A program made the position numbers and the translations under genes. From Epiperipatus broadwayi (lineage: Eukaryota > Onychophora > Udeonychophora > Euonychophora > Peripatidae), in contig JAQFVV010000013.1 in the NCBI GenBank assembly GCA_028023455.1, positions 9,392,411 to 9,456,410 on the forward strand: DNA of 64,000 bases, written 5' to 3'. Below the pieces are notes generated by a model. The model was not told the origin of the DNA and ran no database searches. It saw only the letters and a program-made list of their open reading frames with translations. Positions 33,929 to 44,882 of the stretch are shown here, one piece after another; positions within the stretch are counted from its first letter, which is position 1; each line of letters opens with the position of its first letter.

Positions 33929-35923
33929 GCCTCCCTTTAATTTAGTTTACTTGATATTTTGGGTATGCTTTTATCATGTCCATCTTTTGTTTGAATAGTC
34001 TATTAGTAGATGCTGTATTATTGGTGTTTAAAATTTGATGCATATCAGTATCTATTTTGTTCCTGAGTTATCATTATCCTTTATTATTTTAGTTTGTGGA
34101 TGGCTAGAATTACTATTATTTTTTCTTTCCTTGTACCTGATAACATTTATTGGTATATCTTCTTTTCTAAATATCTTTGATTAATACTCTGATTGTTGGA
34201 ATCTATATTATTTAATAGATCTGCAATCTGTTCAATGTTTTGTGTATTAGCGTATAACAAAGATTGCTCGATCTTTAATGGTAAATTGTGTTTTACAATT
34301 TGTTTGATTTGATTCTAAGGTGGTAAGTATCGAGGGTTTTCAATTTAGCTATTCGCCTATAACAAAACATAGTAAGTGTCTCACCAGAGATACTTCTGTA
34401 TTTTTCTTGAAGAATTTGATATAATAATGCTTCTTGGTGATCATTATTTCATAATTTTTTTTATTAATAATGTTTTATATTTTTTAAACATTTTAGGTAT
34501 TTGGAATAATGATTCCCACCAAGATAAAGCATCCCATTGCAATTGGCTATATGCCACTATTAACTTTTCATCTATAAGATTATTATTAACAGAAATATAT
34601 AAGTTTAAACTTTTCAAATGTTCTATTGGAGTTTCATTAGTAAGACCTTGGAATCTTTGTAATTTCACGAACTAGTTTATTGTATTAATTTGACTGTATG
34701 GTTGAAATTATTAATATATTCCTTTTGTTCATTAAAAGGTGATTGCATATTGTGGTGTCTTGTACATTCTTCTATGGAAAAGATAACGTCTTCATTATTA
34801 TTTTGTCCCATTTACATACCTTCCATATCATTTACTGTTTCATCTTTACATTTCTTTTTAATTTGACTCACCCTCATTTTATTTATAGCCTCCATTATGT
34901 GGTTTAGTTTATCTGTAGTGGTATCTTCTTCCATATTAGATGGTTTAATCTTTTTGATAGTTTATGTATGGTTTTCTATCATTGTTTGTCTTTCTTTATC
35001 ATATACATTTCTTAAACCTTTTATCATTTGTTCTATTGCCAAATTTTTATTTTCTAATTGGTTTAATATACTTGACTGATTTTCTAATAATATTTCGATA
35101 TTGTTTTTATTTTGTTTCACATTTCCATCTATTAAGTCTTGTTTGACAGTAAGGCACTGGTAATCACTTTCTATGGATTGAATTTTTTTTCTTGGTTATA
35201 TTCTTGAATTTCTTGTTCCTTTTTGTGATTACTAATTTCTATATGGATGCTTTTCATTCATTATCTTGTGTTCTTGATTTTTGTAAAGTTCAACTTGAAG
35301 ATTATTATATAAACTTTTCATTTCCATATATTTGATTTCTATTTTGTTTTCTAGCTTTGTCTCAAGTTCAGTAAACCTTTTTTGGCAATTACAATCTTTT
35401 TCTTCAATAGCCTTCTGAATTTTTTGTATTTTATTATCCAAGCTAGTTTATATCTGTGATATCTCATTTTTCAATTCTATTTTAAAATTATCTAATTGTT
35501 TGGACAGTTCTCCTGTTGGATCTATCTTTAAATTTTCCAACTTTGTGGACACATCTGCATTCAAATTTTATCAACTTTCATCTCCATTTTTAAATTTTCA
35601 TCTTTTACATTTTTCCATCTTTGTAGAGATATCATTGTTACACTATGTGAACATTTGTTGCATCATTAACATCATTTGATTTAATGATGAATCATTAGCT
35701 TTCTCTTCCTTTTCTATTAGATTCATCTGAATTTTTATTGGTTTCTGATGTTTGAACATTTATCACTACAGTCCCCAGATATACTTATGTCTTCTTCCTC
35801 ATTTTTACTACCTACATTATTATCCTCTATATCTTGTATAACTACTTCATTTCGTGTTTCCATTTCTTTTTCCATATTTCTATCAATTTCAAGAAGTATT
35901 TTAGATTGACTTGTTGTAATCAT
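33929..35923 (-). pseudogene. Gag of nested element (broken)
   Basis: Minus-strand pieces in order: 35735-35923 (acidic N-terminus, MITTSQSKILLEIDRN), 35232-35441 (Glu/Lys-rich, probably coiled coil) and 34444-34668. The last piece reads LQRFQGLTNETPIEHLKSLN and YSQLQWDALSWWESLF, the F.G....P..WL......D..K......L.G.A..WW pattern of gypsy Gag. I see no clear CCHC knuckle. Several stops and frame changes lie between the pieces. The start is taken as the ATG at 35923, 390 bp from the primer-binding site. Confidence 0.68.
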
Positions 35924-36313
35924 AAACTTTGTTTTATTTTGTTTATAGATTTATTTATTCCTTATTTAATAAGAGATTCTTTGTCATAGGATTTTATGCT
36001 ATGTCTTTTTTTTTTAATGTAATTTTAACTTTTCCTACTTTTTTTATTATTATAGATGTTATTAAAGTTAATGCCTAACTTTAAAATTGTAGTTTTAAGC
36101 GACTGACTCCTCTATTTAAACATTGATTATCTTATTTCAAAGTCTCTATTTATTTCACTATTTATTAATTTTCGATTTCATATTACAATCATATCATCCT
36201 TTGATAGTTGAAATTATTTATCATTGTTATATCCTATAAAATTTATTTAAAAAAATGATTTTTTTTAAAACTATGGATGTAGTTAATGGTAAACTATTGT
36301 TTCATGCCCTTAA

Positions 36314-36325
36314 CATTGGGCACCA
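36314..36325 (-). promoter_or_regulatory. Primer-binding site of nested element
   Basis: The plus strand reads CATTGGGCACCA, a perfect tRNA 3'-end form with CCA. It lies two bases from the LTR boundary (TGTAATGG at 36328), so on the minus strand TGGTGCCCAATG directly follows the 5' LTR. Confidence 0.8.
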
Positions 36326-36930
36326 TATGTAATGGTACAGATTCCCTCCAGGAAATCAAGGTGGGTGCATCTAACAATAATCGGACTTAGGATCTTCATA
36401 CAGAATGCTATGGATGATCTGATATAATCTCAATCCAAAATTGAATCTGTCCCAAACAGGATAATTTAGTATTAACATATCCAATACAAACACATTCTAA
36501 ATTAATTCATCCAATCTTCTTCTATGTTGATTGTTCCATTATGCTAGAATTTGAACTCAGGCTAGACGTTACAATTAATTCTCTTCAGGGATTAACATTA
36601 ATGTACTGCAATCATAATATCAATTAATATGGTCTAAGGAATTTTGAAAATAACTTCAATCAGATATGAGGATTTTAAGTTAATGTGGGATATATGTATG
36701 GCTATGCATATTCAATATTATTTTAATTAGAAAAATAAATAAGTAGTTCAAATAAATCAGAGAATTCCTTGAGATTAGAATAAAATTTAACATATTTATC
36801 AACAAATGATAAATTTAACTGGATTTCAGATAATAAAAAAAAATGAGTATACATGTTTGCATACACTTCTAGACTATTTATGACTTTAAATTAAATAATA
36901 CCTTCCCATATTGCCTTAGTATATATATAT

Positions 36931-37290
36931 CCACAGATGGCGTTCTACCAAAAACACCGATCAAGCGTATGTTTTGTTTACATAAACGTCAGAGTAGCAT
37001 TCACTATCTCTAACTATAATTCCACTTTCAGATCATGATTTCAAGCTATTTGCATATATAGCAAATAGCTTGAAATCATGATCTGAAAGTGGAATTATAG
37101 TTAGAAATAGTGAATGCTACTCTGACGTTTATGTAAACAAAACATACGCTTGATCGGTGTTTTGATAGCAAATAGCTTGAAATCATGATCTGAAAGTGGA
37201 ATTATAGTTAGAGATAGTGAATGCTACTCTGATGTTTATGTAAACAAAACATACGCTTGATCGGTGTTTTTGGTAGAACGCCATCTGTGG
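36931..37290. repeat. Young inverted and tandem repeat unit (123-bp arms)
   Basis: Arm A (36931-37053, CCACAGATGGCGTTCTACCA onwards) is the near-identical inverse of arm C (37168-37290). Arm B (37061-37163) is a second inverse copy lacking the outer 20 bp, in tandem with C. Only about two base changes separate the arms. A GCAAGTT-TTTT-AACTTGC hairpin follows at 37309-37326. It interrupts the right LTR between TA-rich flanks. Confidence 0.85.
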
Positions 37291-38936
37291 ACATAAATAC
37301 AAGCGTTAGCAAGTTTTTTAACTTGCATTTTTGTTTATCATATATATATATTATAGCACAAACACATTTTAATAATTTATAAAATAATAAATACAATTTT
37401 ATAATTTCAAAAAAAAAATTATAAAGTACTAACTAGTTAAATTTAATTTAAACAATATAAATATAAATGAAAATCTTTGTATTATCAATTCCTTTTGAGG
37501 GAATTCCATTTTATAAGACCCCTTCATCCATGTATGGTCCCTATCATTGAAAGAATAGACCATTCATTCAAGGATATTAATTGTACACACAAGAATAATA
37601 AACAAATATTATCAAATTATTGAGTTAGTAATAAACAAACTCTATTCTGTCATGAATAAGTTCCATATAAAAGATAATAAAATCTTACTTTCATATTGAA
37701 TTTCTTTAAATTTACCTCAGTTAATGTTGCTTTAAAAAAAATAAAATGAGAAGATGTAAATTTTATTAAATAAAATTAAATGTTTAAAACAATGATCTTT
37801 CCATTCCTCTTCATCTAATAATTTTCTTGAATTGAGTATTCCAACATAAATGGGTCTTGGAAGGAATGGAAATAAACTTTTAGATATCAAAAACCTATAG
37901 GACATAAATATTATAAGAAGTATTAAGTTTGATGGTATTATCCTGCTACTTTTTATGATGAAACTCAGAATGTTCCTTGATGATAAAGTTCTATATTTTT
38001 TGGTCATCAACATCAAAAAGGCAATCAGAATATTCTGTTGTTTAGTATCCCTTCTATTGCATGAAGTTGGCATCTTCTTCTCCAGGTTATTTCATTACCA
38101 ATTGAAATTTTATTCAAAATTATATAGATGCAATATACATATACTTTAGACATTTAGTAGAAATATGAAATTACATCAGTTTCAGTTAAAACAATAGACT
38201 TTCATCCTATGACAAGTGACCCACAATGCATTCATCTTATTTTTTTATCTTCTTAAAATATTTAATTTAATATATGTTTTTTGATTAAATTTGTTTTCTT
38301 AGAAAACTGGTTTAGAATGATCTTATGAGTTTCTTTAATTAATGAATGAAAAACAAATATAATTTTTTCCAAAATTATGATTAATATTTATTGAGAGTAA
38401 TTTATTTACTCTTTTATTGAATGATATTAAAGTTCTTTATAATAAATATTTGAAAACCAGGCATTCTTCATAAACCTGGAACTTAATTGTAAGTATAGGG
38501 GATTTGGACTCAGATTTTCAAGCACCCTTCAACTATCCACACTATCTCATACAACTAATACACATGACCACATACATGTAGAAAAGATAATCACCAATAT
38601 ACATATTTTATGCTAAACCAGCACTCATCAGTTGGTCCAGATTATCATCTTCCATATATATATATATATATATAATCAGTGCTCAGTTTATATTAAGATA
38701 GCAAATCTTACTTTAATGGACAGGCTTCAATTTACTCCAACCTCCAACTTTTCAGCCATCCATATCATTAAAAATCTGATGATGAAAACCCAAATCTCAT
38801 GCTGCAGCCAATATTATTGCCATGTCCATGTTGACCTCAAGTCACTCTGACCCCTCATGTATAAGACCTTGTCCATTTAAATACATAGAAGAGGGATGGG
38901 CAGGATACAAAATTGATGTAAATTAAAAAAATAATT

Positions 38937-39020
38937 GTGATAAAACACAGTTGCTGAAGCTTTAAATATAAAATTATAACAATAAAGCTATTTAAAGCTT
39001 CAGCAACTGTGTTTTATCAC
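38937..39020. repeat. Perfect 31-bp inverted repeat (hairpin)
   Basis: 38937-38967 (GTGATAAAACACAGTTGCTG onwards) is the exact inverse of 38990-39020, with a 22-bp loop. It lies in the middle of the Penelope-like cluster. Confidence 0.9.
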
Positions 39021-39325
39021 AGTTAATTTTTTTTTTTAATTTATTGATTTTTGTTGAAGTATATACATATATTCTTTTCATTATGGATTTTATATATTAT
39101 AAGATTGATGTGTAAATATTTGAAAACAAGACACTCTTCACAAACCTGGAGCTTAATTGTAAGTATAGGGGATTTGAACTCAGATTTTCAAGCACCCTTC
39201 AACTATCCACACTATCTCATACAACTGATACACATGACCACACACATGTAAGATTTGCTATCTTAATATAAACTGAGCACTGATTATATATATATATGAG
39301 TGTGGCAGATGATAATCTGGACCAA

Positions 39326-39352
39326 CTGATGAGTGCTGGTTTAGCACAAAAT
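39326..39352 (+). ncRNA. Degenerate hammerhead-like core
   Basis: CTGATGA (39326-39332), a perfect 5-bp stem GTGCT/AGCAC with loop GGTTT, then AAAAT. A hammerhead needs GAAA after stem II; here G is A. The same form occurs on the minus strand at 38605-38631. It is probably inactive. Confidence 0.4.
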
Positions 39353-40016
39353 ACGTATATTAGTGATTATTTATCTTTTCTACATGTATGTGGTCATGTG
39401 CATCAGTTGTATGAGATAGTGTGGATAGTTGAAGGGTGCTTAAAAATATGAGTTCAAATCCCCTATACTTAGTTCTTTATAATGAAAATTTTACATCAAT
39501 AAGAAAGTTCATTCAAACTATTGATCCATCTTTTAGTATGTTCTAATTTCGAACATAGCAAAAATGATTAAACATAGTATATAGTACATTGGCAAAAGAT
39601 AGGTTTAATTTTTAAATTATTTGGTCCAATTTTTGTAGTGGAATGAACTTTATTTAGCATGTATTGAATATACTATATGCTTTTCACGATTTCAAATGTT
39701 ATTATTAATTATTATAATTAATAATTGGATTCTAAAAATTCATTTCCTTTATGTTTAGTTGCTAGGATGCTATATTAACCTAAGGTTGTTTCCATGTTTA
39801 TATCCTGGTTAGTAAAATAATAAGTGTAAACAATTATTTTATATGAATGAATAAAATAAAAATAATCATCTTAATGTTTTAATTTTATTAAAACAAGTAT
39901 TTATTTAATACATATATATAGCATAAAAATATGATGTATCTATTAATCATGTATATGTAGGTGAAAAGTTTATGTTCTATCCCAATCTGTATGTGAGAAG
40001 TTTACATATTCTCACA

Positions 40017-40473
40017 ATATAGACCTAAAATAATTAAATGATTGTGAGTTCAGAATTCAGTCATTAGCAACCACTGAAGAATCTAAAGATAAGTCAACAG
40101 AACTAATTAAAAATAAAATTCCATGGTGTACCATGATCAAATTAATTAATTATCTTATTGATGGCATTGGAAATAGAAACCAATCAAAATACAAGAAATT
40201 GGACAATTCATCTATGCCAATCAGCATATAAGCTTCCATTGCAGTGAACTTGCCTCCAAATGTGTAAAAAGGAAGTTCAGGGATTGAACAGGTCATGTAA
40301 ATTTTTATTATCATTTCTAAATGCCTTTGGGTTCATGTATATATTATAAATTAGTTATATTCTATTAATAATGTAATCAATTGATTAGAGTGATATTAAA
40401 TACTAATAATTGAACTTCATAGTTGTAGTTTTTACCTGGAAAGAATTTCTAACTTCATGCTGTCTGGGGAGCA
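40017..40473 (+). repeat. 3' LTR of gypsy element 2, second part
   Basis: ATATAGACCTAAAATAATTA to CTGTCTGGGGAGCA aligns with 26729-27274, with some internal deletions. It resumes exactly where the nested element ends. Confidence 0.82.
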
Positions 40474-40833
40474 AGAATACTGGCTTCCAGATATAGCACT
40501 GCATATATTATCCATTCAATAAATAGCATTTACTATTATCCAGGAATTCCCTTCATGTATAGATGGCATTTGAACCAAATACCATATATATAATGACCTC
40601 AGTATGTGTAATATGTACTTATATGAATATGGATTTAGTGCACACTATCTTAACTATCTTTTATATATAACTAATTGCTATTCAGTGAAAAAAGATATTT
40701 AGCCAAAAATACTAAAAAAATCATAAAATTTAAATTTTTGAATTTTCATACATTATTTGATGGGCAACTTGACATCCTTGATTACAAAAGTTGTCAAAGG
40801 CATGTCTTTAAAAACAAAAAGTAAAGTTTAATA

Positions 40834-41875
40834 ATTTTTATTAGTCATTCATTAGTCTAGAGATTATCGACATAATGAATAATATTTCTGTAGTTTAATT
40901 TTCTTACAGCATTCTTCTGCAAGGTAAGGATTAGTTTCTATCCCCTTATCACACTTTGTGGAGGATTGTAATCATAAACATATGAATAAAGCCATGTGAA
41001 AAAGATGTATGATCCTCAAGATTCACATTTTATGCTGAATCAACACTCATCAGTTGGCCCAGATCACAAAGTCTTACATATCTTTATCATAGTTCAAACA
41101 TATATAGATAACCAATTATTACAGATTAATTGTTAAGTGCAAATTAACATTTTCCTAATTTTGATACAAACCACTTTAATGGAAATATACTAATAATTTT
41201 TGTTAGTCACTTATTAAACTAGAGATTATTCACTTAATGAATAATATTTTTATGGTGTAATTTTCACCACACTACCCTCACACAAAGTAGGAACTGGTTT
41301 CAATCTGCCTTTAAATCCTTGTGGAAGATATAATTGTAAACATATGAGCAAAGACATGTGAAAAAGAAGTATGATCTCCCAAAATGCACATATCATGCTG
41401 AACCAGCACTCATCCATTGGCTCAGTCCCTATCTTGCTTGAGAGTGGTATAATGAAAATTACACTACAGAAATAATATTCATTAAGTGGATAATATCTAG
41501 TCTAATGAATGATTAATAAAAATTATTAATATACTTCCATTAAGAGGTCTATTTCAAAGTTGGAAGGGCAGTAAATTTGACACTTGTCAATTGAGCTGTA
41601 GTTATTGGCTATTTATATATATTGAACAATGATAAAGATATGTGTAAGAGATTATGACCTAGGCTAACTGATGGGTACTGATTCAGCATAAAATGTGCAT
41701 TTTAGTGATCATGCATCTTTTTCACATGTCTTTAGTCATATGATTATGATTACACTCATCCACAGAGTATTAAAATCAGATAGAAACCATTTCCTACCTC
41801 GCATAAGACTCTAGTGAAAATTACACTATAGGAAATATTATTCATTAAAAGAGTAAAGATTGTCTCACATTTGCA
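40834..41875. repeat. Cluster of direct and inverted repeats with hammerhead-like cores
   Basis: Two direct copies (about 40834-41080 and 41190-41425) and inverse copies (about 41440-41530 and 41620-41870) share TTATTAGTCATTCATTAGTCT, AATGAATAATATTTCT and CATGTGAAAAAGATGTATGA. Cores like CTGATGA-stem-AAAAT lie at 41027-41053 and 41391-41417 (minus) and 41668-41693 (plus). It is related to the cluster at 38.4-39.5 kb by the core, but the other sequence differs. Confidence 0.68.
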
Positions 41876-42803
41876 TCTGTATTTATACACACATATAAAA
41901 TAAAATATAGTTAAGATCACTAAGTTAATATTATTTTTAGGATAATTATTATTATTATTACCTAGTCAAACTAGGAATAGTTTATATTTATGGCGTCATT
42001 AAAATTTTTCATATTTTGAAATAAAGAATGAGAATACTTCCTTATAAATCTGTTTGTTATTGAAGTATAAAATGAAAGATAGAGGTATAGACTTAATTAT
42101 GTCTTATTAGAAGATAGAAGCTCTTAGAACCATATGTGAGATTTTAACATTTTATTTCATAACAATATATTACTATTAGATATATTTTTCTTCTTTAATA
42201 AAAAATACTATAGTGCAATCAATATAAACTAATAATCTCTGAAACTCTTAATGATTATTCGAGCTTATAGAAAATAGTTTTAAAATAGAATGAAAATAAT
42301 TATTCTTAAAAGCAAATGAAAAAGTTATGTAATATTGTTGTTAGTATTTTTTTTTAATATTAAAAAATCAGTGCAGGAGTTATTAAATTGGTATTAGAGA
42401 ATTTTACTCAACATAAAAAAAAAAAAACATTTTAAACAATAAGTGAATCCATTTCTGTAAATATAATGTGTTACCCAACTAAAATTGAACCAGTGAATTT
42501 CTACTTATTCAATCATTGTAGTATTATTGAGTTTTTTTAAGTTTTCATAGTTGGCTAAAATTTGAATGTAAAGACATTAATTTATTATTGTATTTCACAT
42601 AGTCCTATGTGACATTTTAAATATTTATTGCATTCCCATACATATAAAAATATAAAACTTAAAAATGTAAATACAATAAAAATAATTTTTATTTGTTTAT
42701 ATTAAGTTTTAACAATAACTAACTAATAAAACATCATAGAGTAAAAAAAAAATCTCAAATTAAATAATTTTAAAATTAGAATTTTGATAAAAATTGAGAT
42801 TAC
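41876..42803. other. Intron sequence next to exon g, no gene seen
   Basis: AT-rich DNA with short A and T runs. Nothing recognised. Confidence 0.5.
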
Positions 42804-43022
42804 TTTCACATAATTGTAACTTGTATCTCCTTCAAATCTTAATCGGTTGAGAGTTGCTTGAAGAGTTTTCCAAATGACAGTTTTTCCTGATCCACTATGG
42901 CCAACAATCATACTTGAATGTCTAGAGTTCATAGTCTCAAAAAGCTGGATAATCTTTAAGGAAGTGATGTTCATGTTCTGGAGTCCTGCTAGGCTTAATT
43001 CTTTTTCTATGGCGGTGATCAT
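42804..43022 (-). CDS. DNAH2: Dynein heavy chain exon g: AAA2 P-loop
   Basis: The exon is 219 nt, 73 codons, and carries the AAA2 Walker A GHSGSGKT at about residues 41-48 within RHSSMIVGHSGSGKTVIWK. AAA2 binds nucleotide structurally in dyneins. It opens with ATG by chance (MITAIEKELS), but an AG acceptor at 43023-43024 and continuity with exon f show this is not a start. The donor is GTAATC after ...YNYVK. The next exon is 36.6 kb away, at 6178. Confidence 0.93.
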
Positions 43023-43700
43023 CTACATTAAAAAAATCATAACAAATAATTTGCCTTTCATTCAACTATCAAAATCACATTAAAAATATTAATTAGTAAT
43101 TCCACAAAATCATACATTTTCATAAATTTATGTTATAGAAATATAATTTTAAATACAACAACAAACTATATATTGAGACAATAATTTCTCATGTCATGTT
43201 GAGGATAAATAGTACAGAAAATATAGAATTGTGCTATATAATTAACTTTTTAATTAGGTTTTAAAAAAAAAAAACAAAGTCATTTTATAAAATCAAACAA
43301 GCATCATATGAAACCCAGCATACAAAATACTTTTCAGGAGCAAGCACATGTTTATAGTACTCCGGTACTTCCAAGAATGTATTGCAAACTTGAATAATCA
43401 ATAGATACTAGATAGTAATGCTTATTAAATTTCTACTAATTGTTATCTATCAATATCTTCAGATTAGTTACTGGCTTTAGGAGTCATCAGTGAAGAGTTT
43501 TGGATTTGAAATTAGTGCATAATATTATATACTACAATTCTGCAAAGTATTAAGTACATAATTAGAAATTATATTTACAGTTAAGTGTGTTAATTGGATA
43601 TTTCTCATTAGTCTTTAGCATCATTGCATAAAATAAATATAAATTTGTTTATTGAATTTTGATAAACAATGCAACAAACAAAATAAAGTAATTTACTTAC

Positions 43701-43826
43701 TACACTGTAATCAATAACTGGTGTTTCAATTCCAGGAAACAGATCTGACATGATGCCATTAAAAAGTGGAAGATCAGCAGATGTCAGCTTGGCTAAATTC
43801 ATGTCTTTCATTGCTAATAAAATCAC
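43701..43826 (-). CDS. DNAH2: Dynein heavy chain exon f: entry to AAA2
   Basis: This 126-nt exon has 42 codons: VILLAMKDMNLAKLTSADLP, then LFNGIMSDLFPGIETPVIDYSV. LAMKDMN..KL...D.PLF..I..DLFP is the standard dynein stretch before AAA2. The acceptor is TTTTCAG and the donor a consensus GTAAGT. The intron to exon e is 81 bp. Confidence 0.92.
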
Positions 43827-43907
43827 CTGAAAAATAAAATACATTTGATAAAACCAATCATAGTGTAAATAAATAATCTCAAAATAAAATTTCCAGCAAT
43901 CATTTAC

Positions 43908-44060
43908 TTCATCATCAGGAAGATCTGGTCTAGCACGTTTTTTTCTACCAGCATGACGAAGAACAGCAACTAATCCTCTCAATCCAAAGTCATAATGATC
44001 TTGCTTTGATAACTGCTGAATGGCTAAACTGTAGAGAGTAAAAACTTTCTTGGCAAAAAT
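43908..44060 (-). CDS. DNAH2: Dynein heavy chain exon e: AAA1-AAA2 connection
   Basis: The exon is 153 nt, exactly 51 codons. It begins IFAKKVFTLYSLAIQQLS and contains QDHYDFGLRGLVAVLRHAGRKKR, the conserved HYDFGLR block of dynein heavy chains, ending DLPDDE. The acceptor is TTTCAG and the donor GTAAAT. The tail RKKRARPDLPDDE matches the charged loop expected in this subfamily. Confidence 0.92.
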
Positions 44061-44480
44061 CTGAAATATTATTAATAGAATAAATTATACAATAATTATA
44101 TAGATAGAGCAATGGCAAAGTTGGTAGAATAGCTTTCCAAGATCTTAAGTTCATAAATAAATTCACATTGGCAGGCTGTAAAGAACTGTAAATTATTTGT
44201 GAGCCTCCATGTGAATTAAATGTAAACTGATTTTATAAAATGAAGTTATTATATAAATAATATGTAAAAGTACATAAATTCTGTAATATTATTTATTATA
44301 TGATGGGGAAAAGCATGGCAGTTTCATCTTACTGCCTAAACAGTTTTCATTATTATCAGTTGAAATTCAATCCAGACATTTCTACTCGAAAGCCAACTTT
44401 TCTACCACTGAACCAAATCTTCTTAGTACCAAAAAAAGGGTTAAAATAAATATTTGCAAGTAAGCATAAGTATAATTTAC

Positions 44481-44608
44481 CTTAGTATTATCAAAACCTT
44501 CACCAAACAGTATGATCTCAGATATCATGGCAGAGTCTGGAACTACCATGGCAATAGGTCTGAACATAGACTTAAGATTATCTGGAAGTTCAGTTCGACC
44601 AGTATAGC
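44481..44608 (-). CDS. DNAH2: Dynein heavy chain exon d: AAA1 C-terminal part
   Basis: This 128-nt exon completes the Gly codon and adds 42 codons: [17 protein letters not shown], then [25 protein letters not shown]. The GRTELP.NLK..FRP block is universal in dynein AAA1 and carries arginines of the small subdomain. Donor GTAAAT; the intron to exon c is only 93 bp. Confidence 0.93.
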
Positions 44609-44701
44609 CTAAATTCAGTGAACAAATAATAATTAAACATTTTAATATGTAAATAAAATTATAATTAATGTATAATTGATTAAATAAAAACACAGACATA
44701 C

Positions 44702-44882
44702 CTGGATTCATAGTTATAAAAATGCCACATGAATGAATTAATTTGATTTCTAAACCTTCAAAAATAAATCGCTGTAACTTTGCAGACAAGGCAGACAATA
44801 TGCTTAAAATCTGTTGTGCCACAACTGATAATACCTCAACATTAATTCTGTTAAATTCATCAAAACAACCCCATGCTCCTGT
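44702..44882 (-). CDS. DNAH2: Dynein heavy chain exon c: AAA1 Walker B and sensor I
   Basis: The exon is 181 nt, 60 codons plus one base. It starts [13 protein letters not shown], the Walker B motif of AAA1 with the catalytic Glu, continues [18 protein letters not shown], and ends GIFITMNPG with the sensor-I Asn. The acceptor follows a long T tract (TAG|ACAGGA) and the donor is GTATGT. The Gly codon is split with the next exon. An 8.2-kb intron separates it from exon b. Confidence 0.93.

Larger units (their letters stand above)
38444..39470. mobile_element. Penelope-like terminal-repeat cluster with 13-bp target duplication
   Basis: The insert lies between two copies of AGTTCTTTATAAT (38431-38443 and 39471-39483); the left LTR of the host element has one copy. 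Inside, a block beginning AAATATTTGAAAAC occurs forward at 38446 and again at 39115, and its remaining part occurs inverted at 39248-39470. This mix of direct and inverted partial copies is typical of Penelope-like elements. No RT or GIY-YIG sequence was recognised between them. Hammerhead-like cores lie at 38605-38631 (minus) and 39326-39352 (plus). Confidence 0.72.
31290..40016 (-). mobile_element. Nested LTR element with gag and protease only (non-autonomous)
   Basis: Minus-strand element with long LTRs (left 31290-33350; right 36328-40016 including later inserts). Between them are a primer-binding site, gag, retropepsin and a polypurine tract, but no reverse transcriptase, RNase H or integrase. 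The internal region is only about 3 kb and protease ends about 80 bp from the polypurine tract. The LTRs end in TG and CA on the right copy; the left copy lacks the last about 19 bp. It was inserted in the 3' LTR of gypsy element 2. Confidence 0.82.
36328..40016 (-). repeat. Right (5') LTR of nested element with two later insertions
   Basis: It runs from TGTAATGGTACAG to ATATTCTCACA on the plus strand (TG...CA). It aligns with 31290-33350 except for inserts at about 36895-37365 and 38444-39483. Without them the length is close to that of the left LTR. Confidence 0.85.
26545..40473 (+). mobile_element. Ty3/gypsy-type retrotransposon 2, decayed and split by a nested element
   Basis: 5' LTR (about 26545-27274), gag, zinc knuckle, protease remnant, RT, RNase H and integrase remnants, then a 3' LTR in two parts (31150-31289 and 40017-40473). 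The two 3' LTR parts match consecutive parts of the 5' LTR, so 31290-40016 is a later insertion. It is a relative of element 1 (LFKCNRLPFG in both) but older, with many stops. Confidence 0.85.
6179..42803 (-). other. 36.6-kb dynein intron filled with mobile elements
   Basis: Bounded by donor GTAATC (42803) and acceptor TTTTAG (6179). The flanking exons are adjacent in the protein, so nothing coding for dynein lies between. It holds the LINEs, SINE, Penelope-like pieces and nested LTR elements listed separately; the rest is unannotated AT-rich DNA. Confidence 0.85.

Noticed and set aside
43022-43022. ATG at the start of exon g as a gene start
   Set aside because: An AG acceptor lies directly before it and the protein continues from exon f in phase.
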